Positions 1 through 10,158 of a stretch of 33,329 nt of DNA are shown one piece after another (the first letter of the stretch is position 1; every line of letters starts with the position of its first letter). The translations under genes and the position numbers were made by a program. The DNA lies in NCBI GenBank assembly GCA_002470645.1, contig DKNE01000001.1, positions 1-33,329 on the forward strand, given 5' to 3'. The DNA is from Patescibacteria group bacterium UBA7396 (GTDB lineage Bacteria; Patescibacteriota; Gracilibacteria; BD1-5; UBA6164). Below the pieces are notes generated by a model that was not told the DNA's origin, searched no databases, and saw only the letters and a program-made list of their open reading frames with translations.

Positions 1-221
1 TATATGTAAGATATTTTTTATGATTGGAATGTTTTTTTTGTGTAAACATAGGGAGAAATTAGGAAGTATTTTTTACTTTTTTATTATAATCTATATTATA
101 TTTAAGTCAATTTTTTTAATTTAATGGATAATAGTTATTTTTTTATAAAAATCCATAAATAAAAATTGATTTATTGATAAAAAATTATATATTTTTACTT
201 ACTTTATTCATAAGACTCTAT

Positions 222-1406
222 ATGCTTACTCCAGCGATGCAACAATATTACGATATAAAAAAAGAATATAATGACGCGATTATATTTTTTAGAATGTGAG
301 ATTTTTATGAAATGTTTTGAGAAGATGCACATATAGCACATAAAGTATTATGAATTAATATTACTTCTAGAAATAAAAATGCTAAAGACCCAGAACCTTT
401 AGCTTGAATACCATATCATGCAAAGGATAAATATTTACCAGTTCTCATAAATGCTGGCTACAAAGTTGCTATTGTAGAACAAATTTCTGATTCTTCATTA
501 AAATGAATTGTAAAGAGGGAAGTAGTGAGAGTTGTTACTCCAGCAACATTAAATTTAGAGTGAGATATATATGATAACTTTGATCAAAATATAATTATAA
601 GTATCATATATGGAGATGAAAAGTTTTGACTTTCTATTTTAGATATTTCCTCAAGTAAGTGGCAAACAACAGAATTTAAAACCTTTGCCTTGCTTCAAAG
701 AGAATTATTTAAATTGAATCCAAGAGAGGTTGTTTTGGATAAAAAACTTTTTCATGATGAAGAAATAAAAGAAACTTTACAAAAAAAATATTCTCTTAAT
801 ATTTATTATTTTGAATCAAAACAAGATTCTAGAAAAAAATTATTATCACATTTTTGAGTAAAAGATTTTTCTTGATTTTGAATTGAAGATTATGAGCAAG
901 CTATTCATGCAAGTGCTTTATTATTGAATTATTTAGAATTAAACCAAAAACAATCTTTAAGACATTTTCAGATATTATCATTATATTCTACATCTGAAGT
1001 ATTGGAAATAGATAGTTCTACTATAAGAAATCTTGATTTAGTCTATAATTTTGCTACTGGAAGTGAAACACTTTGAACTTTGTTTTGAGTTTTGAATCAT
1101 ACAAAAACTCCAATGTGAAAAAGATTATTAAAAGAAAATATTCTCAGACCATTAAAAAATGAAAAAGAAATTCAAAATAAATTAGAATTTGTCGAAATTT
1201 TTTTAAAAGATAAAATTTTACTTGATAAAATAAGAGAAAAACTTTCATATATTTCTGATATAGATGCTATTTTAAATAGATTAGCTTTAGAAAGAGTTTC
1301 TCCACGTGATTTGTTAAATTTAAAAAAATCTTTACAATCAATAATTGAAATAATAGAAATTATACATAAAAGCGATAATAAAAAATTACAACAAATAATA
1401 AAATAA
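222..1406 (+). pseudogene. mutS: MutS N-terminal half (no ATPase domain)
   Basis: Reads as a 394-residue MutS-like protein with TGA = Gly. The mismatch-recognition motif FRMGDFYE is present (Phe28-Tyr29-Glu30), followed by connector-like sequence and the start of the core domain (TPMGKRLLKENILRPL near residue 300; later LERVSPRDLL). It stops at TAA, at a point matching roughly residue 395 of the usual ~850. The clamp, the rest of the core and the whole ABC-type ATPase domain with its dimer interface are missing. The next gene starts 12 bases later and is unrelated, so no remnant of the C-terminal half follows. Full MutS needs the ATPase to signal mismatch repair, so this is either a decayed gene or a domain-only protein. 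The frame itself is undamaged. Family assignment is firm; functional status is inference. Confidence 0.8.
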
Positions 1407-1418
1407 ATACATATATTT

Positions 1419-2024
1419 ATGAATCAACCATTACAAGAAAAAGCGCAAGACTTACGATCTCGTATTGCACAATTGAGAAATATGAGAGCTGATAAACCAA
1501 TAATTCCAGTGCAACAACAAACTGTTATATCAGTTCAAAAGGTGCTTCCATCGGGGGCATCACAATCTTCATTATTAGAGCATAATATAGAATTAGATGA
1601 TGCTGGAAAACCAGTTGATTTGGCACTTAAATATTGAGTTACTCAGGAAGTTTGTATAACATTTTGAGAACTTTTAGACGCTACAAAACAGGAAGAGTTT
1701 GAACAAAGTGATTTATTGGAGGTATTAGAAAAATGAATGATTATTAATTTGATTATACGTGATTTTAAATATTTTAAATTATTAAAATTGTGTCCTACAG
1801 AATCTAAAAGTGATATTTTTATTGTAAATTTTAAATATAAAAATTCTAAACCAGCAAAAGTTACATTAGTATTAAAATTACAATTTCCATTAAAATCTTG
1901 AAATAATATGTTGATTATTAATCCTCGTACTCAACAACAACTTTGAAATATGCATATTATTGATGGGATTACCATAAATAAAAAAACTTTTTTACAAAAA
2001 ACTTTAGAACGTTTTTGATTTTAA
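1419..2024 (+). CDS. hypothetical protein, 201 aa
   Basis: Not recognised. A 201-residue soluble protein beginning MNQPLQEKAQDLRSRIAQLR, a short charged amphipathic start that may form a helix. It then has a Gln/Val/Ser-rich linker to about residue 50 and a mixed alpha/beta remainder ending ERFGF. No signal peptide or membrane segment is visible. It starts 12 bases after the truncated mutS and is followed after 46 bases by the holA-like gene, so it probably lies in the same transcript. It holds one of only three CGA/CGG codons I found in the window (1455-1457). The C-terminal half reads as a compact beta-rich domain, but I cannot name a family. Confidence 0.7.
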
Positions 2025-2070
2025 AAATAAAATTTATATAATTATTTTCAATTATTCATAAAAAAAATCT

Positions 2071-3015
2071 ATGATTTATTTGTTTGTAGGAGAAAAATAT
2101 TTTAGAAAAAAACTTATTGATACTTGGAAAAAATCTTTTGCAGAAAAGTTTAGTGAAAATAATATTATTCACGTTCAAAATCCTTTTCAACATGATATAT
2201 GATTTTTTGAGCAAAATTTGCTTTCAAATGGTCTTTTTAGTACCAAAAATCTTTTTATTATTGATGATTTTCCTTTTTCTTCAGACGATGAGAATCCACA
2301 AAATATTTTAAAAATGCAAGAATATTTTTTAGATATTTTTCCAAGAGTAAATACAGAAAATATCGTAGTTTTTAATAATTTAAAAGCAGATAAAAGATCA
2401 AAACTTTATAAAAAAATAAAAGAATTATGAGAAATAAAAGATTTTATTATTGAAACTGAAGAAGATTTGAGACAAAAATTACAGCAAGTCTACCAAAATA
2501 AAGTTTCTTCTCAAGTTATCGATAAAATGATAACTCTCAAAGGACTCCAATTTTCAAATATTACTTGAGAACTTGATAAAATACTTATTGTAAAAGAAAA
2601 CATTGATATCTCAGATATTCAAAATATTTCTCAAGATCTAGAGGAAAATATTTTTGAAATCATTAATTTGCTTCTCTCTTCAGAAACAAAAAAATCTATC
2701 TTAAAACTCAGAGAACTCGCTTCTCAAATAGATAATTCCTATTTATTATATAATTCACTTCTCTCTAATTTAAGAGTATATTTTTATATTTTTCAACTTC
2801 AAAAATTATGAAAAACAAATAGTGAAATAAAAGAACTCCTTGATTTGTGAAATAGAGAATTTTTGATAGGAAAAACATATAAAATAAAAAAAGAAACTTT
2901 TTTTAAGATGTATGAAAAATTGATGTGAATAGATGCGAAAATGAAAACAGGAAAAATGTTTGGGAGTGAGAGTGATGATATGATGTATGAAATAGAAAGA
3001 AGTTTAATTATTTAA
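2071..3015 (+). CDS. holA: DNA polymerase III delta subunit-like protein
   Basis: A 314-residue protein resembling HolA, the clamp-loader subunit that opens the beta sliding clamp. The N-terminus MIYLFVGEKYFRKKLIDTW matches the 'YLFxGEDxFL' opening of delta subunits. Next come a NLFIIDDF strand and, around residue 95, IVVFNNLKADKRSKLYKKI, where delta proteins have their 'K.DKRKKLYK' segment. The C-terminal half is helical (ILKLRELASQIDNSYLLYNSLLSNLRVYF), like the oligomerisation domain. Length is slightly under the usual 330-345. It has no intact Walker A, as is normal for delta. Identification rests on overall pattern rather than one diagnostic motif. It sits 9 bases before the first VWA gene. 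Confidence 0.65.
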
Positions 3016-3024
3016 GAAGAAAAT

Positions 3025-4017
3025 ATGGAAAATATAATTTTTTTACAGCCTTTGCTTGGAATACTTGCATTTTGAGTTGGATGTATAGGGGTATTTTTGT
3101 ATTATCGTACTCAAAAATTTGCGTCCAAATTTGCATTTATGTGAGATATAGAAGCTATTTTTTGAAAAACAAAATTTCTTTTTCAATTTAATATTATAGT
3201 TTTATTTGTTATTATTGTAAGTTTTGCATTGCTTATAGCAGATCCAAATCTTAAAAAACAAAATAAACAAGTAGTAAAAAATTGAATTGATATAGCTATT
3301 GTTTTGGATTTATCATATTCTATGGTAGCAGAAGATATTCCTCCTAATCGTTTAGAGGTAGCAAAACAAGTTATTTCTGATTTTACTTCCAAATTAACTA
3401 CTGATAGGGTAGGGCTTGTTTTATTTTCAGGAAAACCATTTACATCGGTACCACTTACTTTTGATTATCAATTTATTACTAATTATGTACAAAAACTTTC
3501 TATTGAAAGTATTAATCAAGATTATCAACATTTACAATGAACTGCTATTTGAGATGGACTTTTATATGGAGCAAATTTATTTGATGACCAGAGTGAAAGG
3601 CAAAAAGTAATCGTACTTTTTACTGACTGAGAGGCAAATAGATGAATAGATCCTATAGAGGCTATCAGATATATTAAACAAAAAAATATTATCGTTCATA
3701 CTGTTGGAATAGGTGGACAAGAAGAAACATATGTAAATTTTAAAAATATATATGGAAATCAAAAACTTGCTATTTGATGAATTGATGAAGAAAATTTACA
3801 AGCTATAGCAAATATGACAGGATGAGAATATTATAGAGCTGATAGTAAAGAAACATTTCAAAATATTTTTGAAAAACTTGATTTACTTCAAAAAAAAGAG
3901 ATCCAAGTAGACGAATATCAGTTTTTTGTACCATACTATAAAAATTTTGTTCTACTGATTTTTATTTTACTGGTTTTATATATGAGTGTAAATAGTTATT
4001 ATTATATAAGAAAATAA
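3025..4017 (+). CDS. BatA-like membrane VWA domain protein
   Basis: A 330-residue protein with two N-terminal hydrophobic helices (about 5-27 and 54-72), a von Willebrand A domain (about 88-290) and a C-terminal membrane helix (about 308-325). The MIDAS metal site is visible as DLSYS at 95-99, with later TDGEANRG supplying the second Asp loop. This two-helix/VWA/one-helix layout is that of BatA proteins in the Bacteroides aerotolerance (bat) cluster, where VWA domains face the periplasm side. It is followed within 2 bases by a second VWA gene and then a TPR gene, as in bat operons. Role is likely assembly or sensing at the membrane; the true function in any species is unclear. Confidence 0.8.
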
Positions 4018-4018
4018 T

Positions 4019-4990
4019 ATGTTGATTGGAATAATTTTTTTTACCTTTTTCCTCCTTTGTATATGACTTTTTGTATTTTATTTTCAAAAAGATTTTGTGT
4101 TATATTCAAAATACGGGCTTCCAAATATATTTCTTACAATAAGTATTTTAATAGCATGAATAAGTGTTTTTTGATATCAAATACAATCAAATAAAAACAC
4201 TCCTACCCATGCTTCTCATATCGTTTTTGTTCTTGATGTGTCAAAAAGTATGTGAGCATTTGATTATGGAGAAAATACTCGTTTAGAAGTAGCAAAAAAA
4301 ATGATGAGAGAATATATTTTAAAATACCCAAATAATAGTTATGCATTGACTATTTTTGCTCAAGATATTACCTCTGTTATACCATTTACGAGAGATAAAA
4401 ATTTATTTTTTACCTTTTTAGAGAGTGTAGATGAGAAATCAATTTTAAATCAATGATCAAATTTTTTAGGTGCTATACAAGATGCATCAAATCGTTTTAC
4501 TGATGATATAAATGGGGGATGATTAGTAATTTTAAGTGATTTTGAGCCAACTGATAATAATGGAAATCTTGATGATTATCAAAAAGAAAATCTGCTCTCT
4601 CAAATATGACTTATGCAGCCTACATTTCAAGAAAAAAATATTTCATTTTTTTGAATAGGGTTGTGAAATACTTCTGGGAATATGCTTATTTTATGATATG
4701 ATTTTTTTGGGCGCCCAATTTATTTACAAGATAAGTTTCAAAATAATGTTATTACAAAATTTGATAGCAGCTTTTTAGAAAAAATTACAAAAAAATTATC
4801 AGGAAAAGCATTTATTATTGAAAAAGAAACAGATATCAAAAATATAGTGTTTGAAAATCTTCCACAAACAGATACACAAGTAGAACAAAGAATATCAATC
4901 GATATAGCGCGTTATTTGATGATATGAGCATTTATTTTTTTGATATTGTATTGTATTTTATTTTATTATTTTGATAAAAAATGAAAATAA
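4019..4990 (+). CDS. BatB-like membrane VWA domain protein
   Basis: A 323-residue paralogue of the preceding gene: two N-terminal helices (about 3-22 and 37-53), a VWA domain with MIDAS DVSKS at 73-77 and a later SDFEPTDNNG loop, and a C-terminal helix (about 295-315). The glycine codons interrupting other reading schemes are TGA. The stop TAA overlaps the ATG of the next gene by 10 bases, indicating translational coupling. The pair of VWA proteins plus TPR partner is characteristic of bat operons. No MoxR-type ATPase, the usual upstream partner, lies in this window. Confidence 0.8.
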
Positions 4991-5844
4991 AAAAAACATT
5001 TTTATGGGTATTTATAATTCTTTTTTTTCTGGTGCTTCCAAGTTGAATCTTTTTTGTTTCTAATTTGGCTTTTTGACCGGGAAATAATTATATTTTTGCT
5101 CATAGTTTAAATAAATATTTAGCAAAAATTTTTCCAGAAAATGAAAAAATACAACTTAAAAAAGGAGATTATTACTATAGGTTTTGAGAATACAAAAAAG
5201 CTCTGGAACAATATACTAAGATAGATTGCAAAACGGATTTAATTTGTAGTATACTCTATTATAACTTAGGAAATACTTATTATAGATTATGAGAAAACAC
5301 TCCCCAAATAACTGATAAGCTTTGATTTTGGCAACAAGCCCTTTCGGTATATCAAAAAGCTTTACAAATACTAGAGGATGAGAAAACTAGAAAAAATTAT
5401 GAGTTTGTTCTCAAGAAAATGAATGAATTTATTGATGAAATGAAAAAAAAGCAAGAACTAGAAAAACAACCACCTCAACAAGAACCTTCTCAAGAGAATC
5501 AAGATACACAAGAAAATGATTCCCCTCAACCAAATACCGAAGAATTGCAGGATGAAAACAATAATACTTGAGAAGAAAAATCACAATCTCCTCAACCAAA
5601 TACTTCAGATAATCAAATACAACCAAGATGACCTTCTATGAAAATAGATGAAAATGCACTTGATACTGTTCCAGAACTGACTCAAGAACAAAAAGAAGAA
5701 ATACAAAAATACATAGAAAAACTTCAACAAGAGGAAAAAAATAATATCCATTTGAATAAACCAAGAGAACAAAAAGATATTTTTGATATTTTAAGAGATG
5801 ATTTTATGTTTGAATGAATGAAACAAAATCAGAGTGGATGGTAA
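4981..5844 (+). CDS. TPR-repeat membrane protein (BatC/BatE-like)
   Basis: A 287-residue protein with an N-terminal hydrophobic segment (about 6-33) that is either an anchor or uncleaved signal. TPR-like helices cover about 58-145; YYYRFGEYKKALEQYTKI is a clear TPR unit and ILYYNLGNTYYRLG the next. A low-complexity Gln/Pro/Glu/Asn linker follows (about 150-230), then a charged helix (LTQEQKEEIQKYIEKLQQEEK). It overlaps the upstream VWA gene by 10 bases. In bat operons the TPR protein probably scaffolds the VWA proteins. Its TAA abuts the shared terminator at 5847-5876. Confidence 0.75.
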
Positions 5845-5846
5845 AA

Positions 5847-5876
5847 AAAAAACTTCGTTTTTAAACGAAGTTTTTT
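5847..5876. terminator. bidirectional intrinsic terminator
   Basis: A perfect 14-bp inverted repeat, left arm 5847-5860 and right arm 5863-5876, with a 2-base apex. Terminal A and T runs give a U-tract in either direction. It lies between the convergent TPR and ybaB genes, and the ybaB stop codon (5875-5877) overlaps the right arm. Confidence 0.85.
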
Positions 5877-6204
5877 ACATACCAGGAAGTCATCCTGCTG
5901 GAATATTAAGTCCCATTTGAGACATTACTCATTGCATTTTTTCTGCTGCTACCTCTTGAGCTTTTTTAGTTCCTTTATTTACAGCTTGAAGTATTGCTTC
6001 TTCTAATGCTTTTTGAGCTGATTCAGAAAGTCCAGGGATTAAATCTTTTGTTTCAAAATCAACTTTATCAACTTTCATTTCTCCATTTACAGAAATTACA
6101 AGTCCATTCACTTCAGCTTCAATAATAGTATTTTCAAGTTCTTTTTTAATTTTCATTGCTTCTTGTTGTAATTTCATGAGTTCTCACATTTTTGACATAT
6201 CCAT
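5875..6204 (-). CDS. ybaB: YbaB/EbfC nucleoid-associated protein
   Basis: A 109-residue protein of the YbaB/EbfC family, small DNA-binding dimers that coat DNA and often lie near recombination genes. The family pattern is visible: an N-terminal helix rich in Met, Lys and Gln (MGELMKLQQEAMKIKKELENTIIEAE), then the strand VNGLVISVNGEMKVDKVDF, then a C-terminal helix (ALEEAILQAVNKGTKKAQEVAAEKM). It ends in a Met/Gly tail. The start MDMSKMGELM is chosen because it gives the full N-terminal helix; a later in-frame ATG (MKLQQ) would cut it. Length is typical. No recR or dnaX neighbour is present. Confidence 0.88.
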
Positions 6205-6266
6205 ATTCAAAATATTTAATTATTAAGATAAAAAAAGTGTGAGTATTATATTTTTTTACTTTTTTT

Positions 6267-6295
6267 TTGCAAATAAAAATGAAATGTGTTACAAT
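6267..6295 (+). promoter_or_regulatory. sigma70-type promoter
   Basis: TTGCAA at 6267-6272, a 17-base spacer, and TACAAT at 6290-6295. The expected start of transcription is near 6302, about 26 bases before the ATG at 6328. It lies in the divergent gap between ybaB and the acidic coiled-coil gene. Confidence 0.55.
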
Positions 6296-6327
6296 GAATA
6301 TGTATTTTAGTTAATAAATATTTAATT

Positions 6328-7071
6328 ATGACAACTGCAACACAAAATGAAGAAGATTTAATTATTATTGGTGATGAAACATCAGCTGATACAAGTATTC
6401 TTGATTTTAACTTCTCTCAACCACAAGAAAATCAAGTATCTTCTAAAGAAGAAACAGACTTTATTATTGATTTTTCTGATGAAGAAAAAAATGAAGTATC
6501 AACAGATTTTACTTTGGATACTCAAAATATTACTCAAGAATCATCAGAAGTAATTTCTTTTTGAGAGGATTTATTTTTACCTTCTGAAACACAATCTGTA
6601 GCATCTCAAGAAATTATTGAAACACCAGAAAGTAGTATAGAAGTTATTGAAAATACTCTTTCATTTTCTGAAGAAATGAATCAAACATCATCAGTAATTT
6701 CTGATAGTTCAAATGAAGATATTTCTTTTGAAGTTGCTCAAACATCTGAAATTCATACGGAAGCTCCAAGATCAGAAACTCATTTTGATAGAAATACTAT
6801 TCTTGACGAAGCTATCATAAAAATGCAATCAAGAAAATGAACTATTTCAGAAGTAAAAAATCAAAGACAAACAAATGTAAATCTTCTCACACAACAAATT
6901 ACAAAACTACAAGAACAAGTAGCTGAATTAGAAAGAGAAATTAAAGATTTAGAAAAAGAAGATTCTGCGCTTGATTTAGATATTACTTCTATCGAAAAAA
7001 TGAAATCAAGTATTTTAGATATTACTACTGATAGACCAAGAAAACATAATTTAAGTACTATTAAAAAATAA
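6328..7071 (+). CDS. acidic low-complexity coiled-coil protein
   Basis: A 247-residue protein of unknown function. Residues 1 to about 150 are a disordered-looking stretch rich in Ser, Thr, Glu, Asp, Gln and Ile, with repeated short units such as DFNFSQPQE, DFIIDFSDEE and DFTLDTQN. The C-terminal third (about 155-235) is a long heptad-like coiled coil (NLLTQQITKLQEQVAELEREIKDLEKE). No signal peptide or membrane helix is seen. A good promoter precedes it and a hairpin follows it (7091-7121), before the pilT-like gene 86 bases downstream. The arrangement suggests a scaffold or regulatory protein, possibly linked to pili; that link is positional only. Confidence 0.7.
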
Positions 7072-7090
7072 ATATTTACCAATTACCCCT

Positions 7091-7121
7091 ATAAAGTTAT
7101 CATGTTTTGTGATAACTTTAT
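7091..7121 (+). terminator. hairpin between coiled-coil gene and pilT-like gene
   Basis: A 12-bp perfect stem (7091-7102 with 7110-7121) and a 7-base loop, 20 bases after the stop at 7071. No clear T-run follows (ACTTTC), so it may be a weak terminator or mRNA-stabilising hairpin. Confidence 0.5.
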
Positions 7122-7157
7122 ACTTTCATATACACCTTTTAAAATTTAATTACACCT

Positions 7158-8201
7158 ATGTCTAACATAACTATTTGACCTATTCTTGATCATTGTATTA
7201 AAATTTGAGCTTCAGATATCCATATGTCTGAAGGAGAAAATATTTGATTTAGAGTTCATGGAGAACTTGGAAAAGTTGTTTGAGCTTCTCTTGATTCAGT
7301 GAAAATTCGCCAAATTTTATCTGATTTATTTCGTGATAATAATGATCTAATAGAAGATTTTTTAACAAAAAAAGATGCGGACTTTGCATACATTCATACA
7401 GATGGAACTCCATTTAGAGTAAATGCATTTTTTAAACTTTGAAAAATAGCATTTGTTATGAGAAGAATTGCCTCAGAACCAAAAACTATTCAAGAACTTG
7501 GTCTGCCTAGATGAGTAGAAAAATTTACCAAAGCAAAATGAGGACTTATACTTGTTACTTGACCAACAGGTTCATGAAAATCTACTTCTATGATATCTAT
7601 TTTAGATGCTATCAATAAAACTAGAAGAGAACATATTCTTACCATTGAAGATCCAACTGAATTTATTTTCAAGGATGATAAATCGATTTTTTCTCAAAGA
7701 GAAGTTGGAAAAGATACCAAATCATTTGCATCTGCTTTAAGAGCAGCCATGAGAGAAGACCCAGACATCGTTATGGTATGAGAAATGAGAGATAAAGAAA
7801 CTGTTGAAGCTGCTGTAGAGTTAGCTGAAACTGGGCATCTTGTTATTTCAACACTTCATACTGCTTGATCGGTTCAAACTATTACACGTTTAGTAAATTT
7901 TTTTCATCCAGAATTACAACATTCTTTTAGATACAAACTTTGAGATATATTATTTTGAGTTCTTTCACAAAGATTGATTCCTAAAGTAGGTGGAGGAAGA
8001 GTATGAATCTATGAGGTAATGATGATGACTCCAGGTATTAGAAACTTAATTCGTTCTTGAGATTTAGTTCAAATCAATAATGCTATTGAAATGGGGCAAT
8101 CAGAATGAATGGTAACTATGAAAAACTATGCTGATAATCTCAGAGATAAATGAATTGCAAAAGAAGAAGATTATATTAACTATTTTATGGATGATATGTA
8201 A
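7158..8201 (+). CDS. pilT: PilT-like type IV pilus retraction ATPase
   Basis: A 347-residue secretion ATPase of the PilT family, which powers pilus retraction at the cytoplasmic membrane. The N-terminal PAS-like domain includes GASDIHMSEG (17-26). Walker A is GPTGSGKS at 135-142, with two of its glycines encoded by TGA. The Asp box is LTIEDPTEF (161-169), the Walker B region DPDIVMVGEMRD (201-212), and the His box STLHTAGS (231-238). Length matches PilT (~345), not PilB (~560). The usual AIRNLIRE-type C-terminal motif appears as GIRNLIRSGD. The coiled-coil gene precedes it and a strong terminator follows immediately. A second PilT-like gene is at 15330-16430. Confidence 0.92.
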
Positions 8202-8228
8202 AAGCTTTGATTTTTCAAAGCTTTTTTT
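8201..8228 (+). terminator. intrinsic terminator after pilT-like gene
   Basis: A 10-bp stem (8201-8210 with 8215-8224), a TTTT loop and a run of seven T at 8222-8228. It begins on the last base of the pilT stop codon. Confidence 0.85.
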
Positions 8229-8254
8229 GATTTTTAAGCTTTTATTTATATAAT
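8227..8254 (+). promoter_or_regulatory. argS promoter
   Basis: TTGATT at 8227-8232, a 16-base spacer and a perfect TATAAT at 8249-8254. The expected start near 8261 leaves about 20 bases of leader before argS. The -35 element overlaps the T-run of the preceding terminator. Confidence 0.5.
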
Positions 8255-8281
8255 CATTTAAATTACTTTTAACTAATTATT

Positions 8282-10033
8282 ATGAATATTATAAAAGAAA
8301 AAGTTTCTCAAATATTAATACAAACTATTAAAGAATTATATTGATTAGATTTATCCGAAATAAAGTTAGAAAATCCACCAAAAAAAGAACTTGGTGATTT
8401 TTGTTTTGCTCCTTTTTTACTCGCAAAATCTACCGGGAAAAATCCTGCTCTTATCTCAAATGAAATCAAAAATTCACTTCAAAATAATCTCAATTTCTTA
8501 GAACTTACCATTGCCTGACCGTACCTCAATTTTAAACTGAGTTACAAGTTTTATACTGAGTTGTTTTTGCACGAAACTCAAACTATTCAACAAATCGGAA
8601 ATGGAAAAACTATAGTAGTTGATTATATTGGAACGAATATTTGAAAAGCAATGCATATTTGACATATGTGTACTCCAAATCAAGGACAAACAACATGTAA
8701 TTTATTTAGAAAACTTGGGTATAATGTTATTTGAGATAGTCATTTATGAGATTGGGGAATAATATTTTGAAAACTTATTTATGCTTATAAAAATTGGGGA
8801 AGTGAAGATTGACTTAAAACTTGAGCTGTTGATTATTTACAAAGTTTATACATAAAAGCAACTTCAGAAGCTGAAACTACTCCTGAATTAGAAGAAGAAT
8901 ATAGAAAAGCATTTAAAAAATTATCTTTGTGAGATGAAGAAAGTATAAAACTTTGGGAATTATTTACTAAATATTCTTTGGAAAATGTTCAAATCCAAAA
9001 CGATAGACTTTGAATTAAATCAACTTTTGATATTGGGGAAAGTTTTTATGAGGGGATTTGATTACCAAAATTATGAAATTATCCAGATTTAAAATATTCT
9101 ATGAAAGATATTATTTCTGAATTGATTTCAAAAAATATTGCAACAAAAAATGAAGATGGTTCTGTATGAATTATTTTTGATGAAAATACAAAACTTCCGA
9201 GTGTGATGCTTGCTAAAAGAGATGGAACACACTGATATTTTGCATCTGATTTGTGTGCTATAAAATATAGATGTGATAATTGGAATCCAGAAAAAATTAT
9301 TTATCATACTGACATCAGACAAGAACTTCATTTTAAACAAGCATTTCAAACTGCAAAAATGGCTGAATGGACAGAAAATACTCAACTTATTCATGCTCCA
9401 AATGGATTTATTAGTTTGAAAGAATGAGCTATGAGTTCTAGAAAATGAAATATTATAAAACTTGTTGATTTACTTGATGAATCAGTCTCTAGAGCAAAAA
9501 GTATAATTTTAGAAAAAAATCCTGAAGTAAGTGAAAAAGACTTATATGAGATTTCAGAAATTATTTGAATTTGATCTATAAAATACGGATATCTTTCTAA
9601 ATCAAGAACTACTGATATGATTTTTGACTGGGATGAATTTATGACTTTTGAAGGAAATAGTTTTCCATATGTTGCTTATAGTTATGTAAGAGCTCTGAGA
9701 GTTTTAGAAAAATCTGGAATTTCTTGAGATGAAATTCAAAATACAAAAACGAGTGAAAATTTTTCCAATTCTGAACAAATTTCTCTTTATAAAGAAATTG
9801 TAGCATTAAATGAAACTTTGATTTGAGTAGCAGAAAATCTTTCTTATCATAATTTAGTACAGTATGCTTATACTCTTGCCAAAAATTTTTCAAATTTTTA
9901 TAATAGTATCAATATTTTATGAGAAGAAAATCAACATAAGAAAATTTTAAATCTCAAATTGATGCAAGAATACATTGAAGCGCTTACTATAATTTTTGAT
10001 GTATTAGCTATTAGATTACCAAAAAAAATGTAA
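8282..10033 (+). CDS. argS: arginyl-tRNA synthetase
   Basis: A 583-residue class I aminoacyl-tRNA synthetase that charges tRNA-Arg. The N-terminal Arg-tRNA synthetase domain covers about 1-95. The class I signature is at 125-128 (KAMHIGHM), with the motif's glycine encoded by TGA (8660-8662). The KMSKS equivalent is GAMSSRKGNI, in the form typical of many ArgS enzymes. YVRALRVLEKSG introduces the all-helical anticodon-binding domain, and the protein ends DVLAIRLPKKM, near the classic ArgS C-terminus. Length is normal (~550-590). It has its own promoter; no intrinsic terminator with a T-run follows, only the structured region at 10039-10134. Confidence 0.95.
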
Positions 10034-10038
10034 AAAAA

Positions 10039-10134
10039 GAGCCACTTGGGAAAGTGGCTTAAAGGCTCGCTGGCACTGCGCAAAATACATGAACAGAGAT
10101 GCATAGAGAAAAACTCATGACTCTGTGTTGCCAG
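10039..10134 (+). ncRNA. putative structured RNA or leader
   Basis: Ninety-six bases with 46 G or C, in sharp contrast to the AT-rich surroundings, between argS and the methyltransferase gene. Hairpin 1 is an 8-bp stem, 10040-10047 with 10052-10059, closed by a GGGA loop. Domain 2 is closed by CTGGCA (10070-10075) with TGCCAG (10129-10134). Inside are ACAGAG (10093-10098) with CTCTGT (10121-10126), and GAG/CTC plus CAT/ATG around an A-rich loop (10102-10119). GAGCC (10039-10043) could instead pair with GGCTC (10064-10068), a possible switch. TACAT (10086-10090) could pair with ATGTA (10143-10147) as a pseudoknot. No T-run follows hairpin 1. It matches no tRNA, tmRNA, 6S or SRP RNA pattern that I know. 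Confidence 0.5.
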
Positions 10135-10158
10135 ATATTTATATGTAATTTTTATTTA

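Noticed and set aside
1..221. Gene or promoter before mutS
   Set aside because: Only short frames and generic AT-rich TATAAT-like strings; nothing with reliable spacing.
7158..8201. PilB extension ATPase
   Set aside because: Length (347 aa), the missing PilB N-terminal domain and the PilT-type C-terminal segment point to the retraction type.
10039..10134. tRNA, tmRNA, 6S or SRP RNA
   Set aside because: No TpsiC loop, acceptor stem, tag reading frame or SRP apical-loop sequence was seen; kept only as an unnamed structured RNA.
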